From Planctomycetes bacterium UBA7888 (lineage in GTDB: Bacteria; Planctomycetota; UBA1135): a DNA stretch of 64,000 nt. A program made the translations under genes and the position numbers. Below are positions 60,464 to 64,000 of the stretch, piece after piece (position 1 is the stretch's first letter; each line of letters opens with the position of its first letter). The DNA is taken from contig DLRM01000043.1 of assembly GCA_002500505.1 (NCBI GenBank), forward strand, positions 132,505 to 196,504, given 5' to 3'. The notes beneath the pieces are model-generated. The model was not told where the DNA came from, did no database searches, and saw nothing but the letters and a program-made list of their open reading frames with translations.

Positions 60464-62044
60464 TTAACGCCGAATCACTCGCGCCCAATGGAAACCTTCA
60501 ATCAATCGGACAGCCTCCAGCCCCTCATCGCTCAGGGTATCGTCTAGATGCAAGGCGCACATTGCAGTGCCTTGGCCTTTGTCGCGGCCAAGCGCCATGT
60601 CGGCAATGTTGATTTCCAACTCGGCAATTTTTGAAGTGACCGCAGCAAGCCGACCCGGTGAATCGTCATTGACACACAAAAGAAGTTCTCCCTTGGCGTC
60701 GGTCTCGATGTAGTAAGAATCAATACGAACGACCTTGGGGAATATCTCCCCAAAAACCGCACCTTGAACCAAGTGTTCCCCGTGGTCTGAATGAAGCCGC
60801 ACGGAAAGCAAACCAGCGTAGCCATCCGCATCTTGGCCCTGGACTTCTTTCAGCGTGTAACCATGTTCTCGGGCGACTGCGCCGGCATTAACCAAGTTGA
60901 CGCGCTGAGAGAGCAAGCGACCCAACAATCCTTGAAGGACTGCACTCGTGAGGGCGCTTTGCGGCAGCTCCACCAAGTCTCCGGCAACTTCTACTTCAAT
61001 CTCAGTGATATGCCCATCTAGAAGGTGGGCTTGAATCACGCCCAACTTGCCGGCTAGTTTCTGCCAAGGACGCAGGCGCTCGGCAACTTCGGATCCTACC
61101 GAAGGCATGTTGACCGCGTTCTGTACAGCGCCATCATTAAGGTAGGCGGCGATTTGCTCGGCAATCCGAACGGCTACCTTTTCTTGAGCTTCGGAAGTAC
61201 TGGCACCAAGGTGCGGTGTACAAACTACTCGGTGATGGTTACGGAGGGGATAATCCTCGGCAGGTGGTTCGCTTTCAAAAACATCCAAAGCTGCGCCGGC
61301 GCATTGCCCACTTTCCAAAGCGGCAAGAAGGGCGGACTCATCAATCAAGCCGCCGCGGGCACAGTTCACCACACGCACACCTGCCTTACATAAGGCAAAG
61401 GTTTCCGGGTTCAGCAAATGTCGCGTGCGGTCAGTCAAGGGGGTATGCAAAGTGATAAAATCCACTTTGGGCCAAATATCTTCCAAGGCAGAAAGCTCAA
61501 TGCCCATCTTCTTGGCAATCTCCGGCGACAAGAAGGGATCGTAACCCAGAACAACCATGCCAAATGCTTTCGCCATGGAGGCGACTTCGCGGCCAATACG
61601 GCCCAAGCCCAACACGCCAATGGTTTTGCCATGAAGTTCCACGCCCATCAAGCCTTTCTTGCCCCAGCCGCCACTGCTCAACTTCCCATGGGCAGCAGGA
61701 ATGTTGCGACACATGGCCATCAGCATGGCCCAAGCATGCTCGGCGGCAGAAAGAGTATTTTCGCCGGGGGCATTCATGACCAAAATTCCACGCTCCGTTG
61801 CAGCGGGAACATCAATGTTGTCTACGCCCGAACCCGCGCGCCCAATCACCCGCAGGCTGGGAGCGGCATCCATCATGGCTGCATCTACAGTGGTTGCAGA
61901 ACGCACAACCAAGCCCTCGCAATCCGCAAGAGCGGCCATTTTTTCCGGAGTTTCCATGCCTGGGCGGTTGTCCACCGAAATCCCAGCACTCACAAGAATG
62001 CTTTCGGCATCAGAAGCAACTGCGTCAGCGAAGAGAACTTTCAT
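60464..62044 (-). CDS. serA: D-3-phosphoglycerate dehydrogenase
   Basis: This 526-residue enzyme oxidises 3-phosphoglycerate to 3-phosphohydroxypyruvate, the first step of serine synthesis. The substrate domain has LVVRSATTVDAAMM. The NAD domain has IGVLGLGRIGREVASMAKAFGM and the catalytic set NCARGGLIDESAL, the Glu in FESEPPAED and TPHLGAST. The intervening domain and C-terminal ACT domain (LLCVNDDSPGRLAAVTSKIAE) make it the long, serine-regulatable type. It overlaps the upstream aminotransferase gene by 20 bp. Confidence 0.95.
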   Translation of the reverse strand: MKVLFADAVASDAESILVSAGISVDNRPGMETPEKMAALADCEGLVVRSATTVDAAMMDAAPSLRVIGRAGSGVDNIDVPAATERGILVMNAPGENTLSAAEHAWAMLMAMCRNIPAAHGKLSSGGWGKKGLMGVELHGKTIGVLGLGRIGREVASMAKAFGMVVLGYDPFLSPEIAKKMGIELSALEDIWPKVDFITLHTPLTDRTRHLLNPETFALCKAGVRVVNCARGGLIDESALLAALESGQCAGAALDVFESEPPAEDYPLRNHHRVVCTPHLGASTSEAQEKVAVRIAEQIAAYLNDGAVQNAVNMPSVGSEVAERLRPWQKLAGKLGVIQAHLLDGHITEIEVEVAGDLVELPQSALTSAVLQGLLGRLLSQRVNLVNAGAVAREHGYTLKEVQGQDADGYAGLLSVRLHSDHGEHLVQGAVFGEIFPKVVRIDSYYIETDAKGELLLCVNDDSPGRLAAVTSKIAELEINIADMALGRDKGQGTAMCALHLDDTLSDEGLEAVRLIEGFHWARVIRR

Positions 62045-63125
62045 TTTTTATAGCCACGTCAAAGTGGTCAAGGAGATCGTTTAGAGATTCGAGGGTATGT
62101 TCCCCCATGTGTCCGATTCGGAAGGTTTTCCCTTTGAGGGCACCGTAACCATTGCTCATCAAAAAGCCCTTTTCTTTCAATGCATCCAAAATAGGAACAA
62201 AGTCGGGGCCAGACCCTCGAGCGATGCAAGAGACTGTTGGCGACCGAAAGTTTTCCGCTGGGAAAAGTTCAAAACCGTGCCCCTCCGCCCATTCTTGAGT
62301 TCGGGCAGCCATGTTGGCGTGCCGCAGCCAACGAGCCTCGAGCCCTTCCGCAAAAATGCGCTCCAGCTGGAGGTTCAGGGCGTAAAGGTGGGCCGTGCTT
62401 GGCGTCGTTGGGGATTGTTCCTTCTCATTCCCCTTCTGCAAGCGAAGAAAATCTAAGAACCAACCCTTGTGTTCGACTTCGGCCGAACGAGCAAGTGCTG
62501 CATCGCTCAAAGATGCAATCGCAATTCCCGCAGGAAGGGCCAAGCACTTTTGAACACCAAAGAGGCAAATATCAATTCCCCACTCATCTACGTGAACGGG
62601 GGCCCCGGCCATCGAAGAAACCGTGTCAACCAATAGCAACGTTCCAGGGAAATCTTGAAGCACAGCGCGGTAGTCCTGAACTGGATTCAAAACACCAGTG
62701 GAAGTTTCATTGTGCACAACGGTAACCGCATCTACGGGACCATACTCTTCCAAAGCAGCACGCAATTCTTCGGCAGAAAATCCTTGCCCCCATTCCGTTT
62801 CAACAGAAACCGCATCTTTTCCGCATGACCGTGCGATTTCGAACCAACGTTTCGAAAAAGCACCACAAACAAGATGCAAAGATCGCTCTCGAACACCATT
62901 ACGAATGGCGGCCTCCATCATGGCGCTTGCAGGAGCGGTCAGTAGGCAGATCTCGCCGGTAGCCTGCATTAAGCGCCCCAAGCTTTGGCGTGCGTTTTTC
63001 CAAAGTCGGGCGCACTCGGGAGCACGATGGCCAATAGCGGGATTGGCCATTTGGGCCAGGACTTCCGGAGCGACCTCAGTCGGTCCTGGAATGAAGAGTT
63101 TGGGTTGGGCGGATGTGCGTTCCAC
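62025..63125 (-). CDS. Class-V aminotransferase, candidate phosphoserine aminotransferase
   Basis: This 366-residue PLP enzyme is of the alanine-glyoxylate/serine-pyruvate aminotransferase (AGXT/SPT) group. Landmarks are LFIPGPTEV, ANPAIGHRAPE, TVVHNETSTGVLNPV, VDTVSSMAGAPVHVDEWGID and the PLP Lys in FGVQKCLALPAGIA. It stands between serB and serA where serC would be expected, and canonical SerC motifs are not evident. An AGXT-like enzyme probably converts 3-phosphohydroxypyruvate to phosphoserine here. This assignment rests on context, not on sequence alone. Confidence 0.82.
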   Translation of the reverse strand: MERTSAQPKLFIPGPTEVAPEVLAQMANPAIGHRAPECARLWKNARQSLGRLMQATGEICLLTAPASAMMEAAIRNGVRERSLHLVCGAFSKRWFEIARSCGKDAVSVETEWGQGFSAEELRAALEEYGPVDAVTVVHNETSTGVLNPVQDYRAVLQDFPGTLLLVDTVSSMAGAPVHVDEWGIDICLFGVQKCLALPAGIAIASLSDAALARSAEVEHKGWFLDFLRLQKGNEKEQSPTTPSTAHLYALNLQLERIFAEGLEARWLRHANMAARTQEWAEGHGFELFPAENFRSPTVSCIARGSGPDFVPILDALKEKGFLMSNGYGALKGKTFRIGHMGEHTLESLNDLLDHFDVAIKNESSLR

Positions 63126-63143
63126 GGGCTTGAACCGGGGGTT

Positions 63144-63905
63144 TCAGCGGGGGGGTGAAGCCTCTGAAACAGCGTATTCATACACCTTCGGGGCTGTTTT
63201 TCGTAATGTCTCAAGACGAGACGGACCTGCGGCATAAAGAGCAACTGCCCATAGACCAGGGCCACCCAAAAATGCCGGCGCTTCCGCATGGACGCGCGAG
63301 CGTGCCTCTATCGCTCCAAAGCCCACAAAAAGCCCCAGAACGGGGCTGGCTTCCAGGTCAGACACGCCATCCCCTACCAGCATGCGACACTCTTTCGGCA
63401 TATCCTCGCCGCACGCCTCTTCCACAACGATGGGCTTGCCCCCATTTTTTGCCAAGGGGTGCGCGCAGGCTTCGGCAATGGGATCCGAAGAATCTAATGG
63501 GTAAGGGACAGCGTATATATCGGAAAAAGCCACGCCGAGCCGTTCGGCAAAGGGTTGAACCGCTGGCAACAGTCCGCCAGACACCACGCAAACCCGAATC
63601 CCCATGCCTTGAAGAGCAGAAACCGTTTCTAATGCCCCAGGTAGACGGGTTTCCCAATATCGTTCTGCTAACCAATTCAAGTCAGAATCGGTCGGGTGAA
63701 TCAAACGCAAGCGTTCCCCGTACACCGAATCCAAGGGTAACTCCCCCGCCATGGCGCGGGCCGTCAAGTGTGCAACGTCCACCTCACGCCGAAGAGCTAA
63801 CTCATCAATGCCTTCAATCGAGGAAAGAGTGGAGTCGCAATCCAGAAAAACCACATCCGCACCCTTCCAATCAGAAGGAAAAAAATCAGTGGCGAGTGAA
63901 GGCAT
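63144..63905 (-). CDS. serB: HAD-superfamily phosphatase, phosphoserine phosphatase-like
   Basis: This 253-residue phosphatase probably carries out the last step of serine synthesis. Motif I is VVFLDCDSTLSSIEG (nucleophile Asp22 and general acid Asp24). Motif II Ser is in CVVSGGLLP. Motif III Lys is in a KNGGKPI stretch and motif IV is VGDGVSDLEA. The cap resembles SerB, with an initial EGIDELA. The gene lies 18 bp upstream of the aminotransferase and is first in the serB-aminotransferase-serA unit. The tRNA-Ala gene is 46 bp away on the opposite strand. Confidence 0.88.
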   Translation of the reverse strand: MPSLATDFFPSDWKGADVVFLDCDSTLSSIEGIDELALRREVDVAHLTARAMAGELPLDSVYGERLRLIHPTDSDLNWLAERYWETRLPGALETVSALQGMGIRVCVVSGGLLPAVQPFAERLGVAFSDIYAVPYPLDSSDPIAEACAHPLAKNGGKPIVVEEACGEDMPKECRMLVGDGVSDLEASPVLGLFVGFGAIEARSRVHAEAPAFLGGPGLWAVALYAAGPSRLETLRKTAPKVYEYAVSEASPPR

Positions 63906-63951
63906 GGACGAAGGCGGTTAGTTGACTATGTTAGGCATCCTTTCTCAGAAT

Positions 63952-64000
63952 GGGGACGTAGCTCAGTTGGGAGAGTGTCGCGTTCGCAATGCGAAGGTCG
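63952..64000 (+). tRNA. tRNA-Ala (anticodon CGC), 5' part only
   Basis: The window end cuts this tRNA. The acceptor 5' strand GGGGACG (63952-63958), D-arm GCTC-AGTTGGGA-GAGT and the anticodon arm TCGCG-TTCGCAA-TGCGA are seen. The seven-base loop TTCGCAA gives anticodon CGC, decoding the alanine codon GCG. The T arm and CCA end lie beyond the window. The promoter region is the 46 bp after serB's start. Confidence 0.9.

Noticed and set aside
63155..63925. 256-codon open frame antisense to serB
   Set aside because: It is Pro/Arg/His-rich with no recognisable motif, while the opposite strand encodes a clear HAD phosphatase.
1..64000. CRISPR arrays, insertion sequences, prophage or defence islands
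   Set aside because: I saw no spaced direct repeats, transposase or phage-like genes, and no recognisable defence genes. Repeats within TSP3 and FG-GAP genes are protein-coding.

Overview
This is a gene-dense bacterial chromosome segment of about 58 protein genes, one partial tRNA and no rRNA, phage, insertion sequence or CRISPR array. It suggests a free-living, Gram-negative, probably marine member of the Planctomycetota or a close relative. That placement is an inference. It rests on many secreted proteins with FG-GAP, thrombospondin-type-3, C-type-lectin and HEAT modules, on several peptidase-MA/DUF1570-like proteins, and on lipoproteins, a DUF481 outer-membrane barrel and a pseudopilin. 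No rRNA is present to test it.

Layout. 0-11.9 kb: a secreted alpha/beta-hydrolase, a GT39-like membrane protein, exonuclease III, a translationally coupled pair of secreted peptidase-MA-like proteins (one with an intact HEXXH motif, one apparently degenerate), a Na+/solute symporter, a type II/IV pseudopilin, a third HEXXH protein and a GYF_2 membrane protein. 11.9-12.2 kb: the only gene-free stretch over 300 bp. It holds a candidate structured RNA ending in a strong Rho-independent terminator. 12.2-16.6 kb: a leftward operon of lipoprotein, thymidine phosphorylase, rsmJ and nadA. 16.7-24.6 kb: an FG-GAP protein with a perfect terminator, two small secreted proteins, folE with a PTPS/QueD homologue, a transglutaminase-like lipoprotein, then a rightward chain of S41 protease, tsaD and larB. 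24.7-31.9 kb: a large RIFT-barrel-like lipoprotein, carA, a lectin/TSP3 protein, a HEAT-like protein and a DUF309 protein. 31.9-37.2 kb: an ABC-2 exporter (permease and ATPase) coupled to pepP, then an HD-GYP protein. 37.2-43 kb: a DUF481 barrel and a tightly coupled set of THUMP-like methyltransferase, peptide-type binding protein and two permeases, with no ATPase genes. 43-58.3 kb: acyl-CoA and ketone-body metabolism (two acyl-CoA dehydrogenases, B12-binding mutase subunit, MeaB, hydroxyacyl-CoA dehydrogenase, thiolase, acetoacetyl-CoA synthetase) together with PEP synthase and a divergent Lrp/PLP-enzyme pair. 58.3-64 kb: VOC and cupin proteins, an MscS-type channel, a three-gene serine pathway (serB, class-V aminotransferase, serA) and the 5' part of a tRNA-Ala(CGC).

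How it fits together. The 43-58 kb block would degrade branched-chain or fatty acyl-CoAs to acetyl-/acetoacetyl-CoA and feed propionyl-CoA through a B12 mutase whose large subunit lies elsewhere; PEP synthase would link this to gluconeogenesis. Many neighbouring genes are coupled by 4-bp ATGA or GTGA overlaps. No obviously new defence or mobile system was found. The most unusual items are the peptidase/pseudopeptidase pair, the RNA candidate, a roughly 100-residue domain shared by three secreted proteins, a pterin synthase lacking a zinc His, a sulfatase-modifying-factor-like protein without the catalytic Cys, and a 24-codon ORF coupled to acetoacetyl-CoA synthetase.
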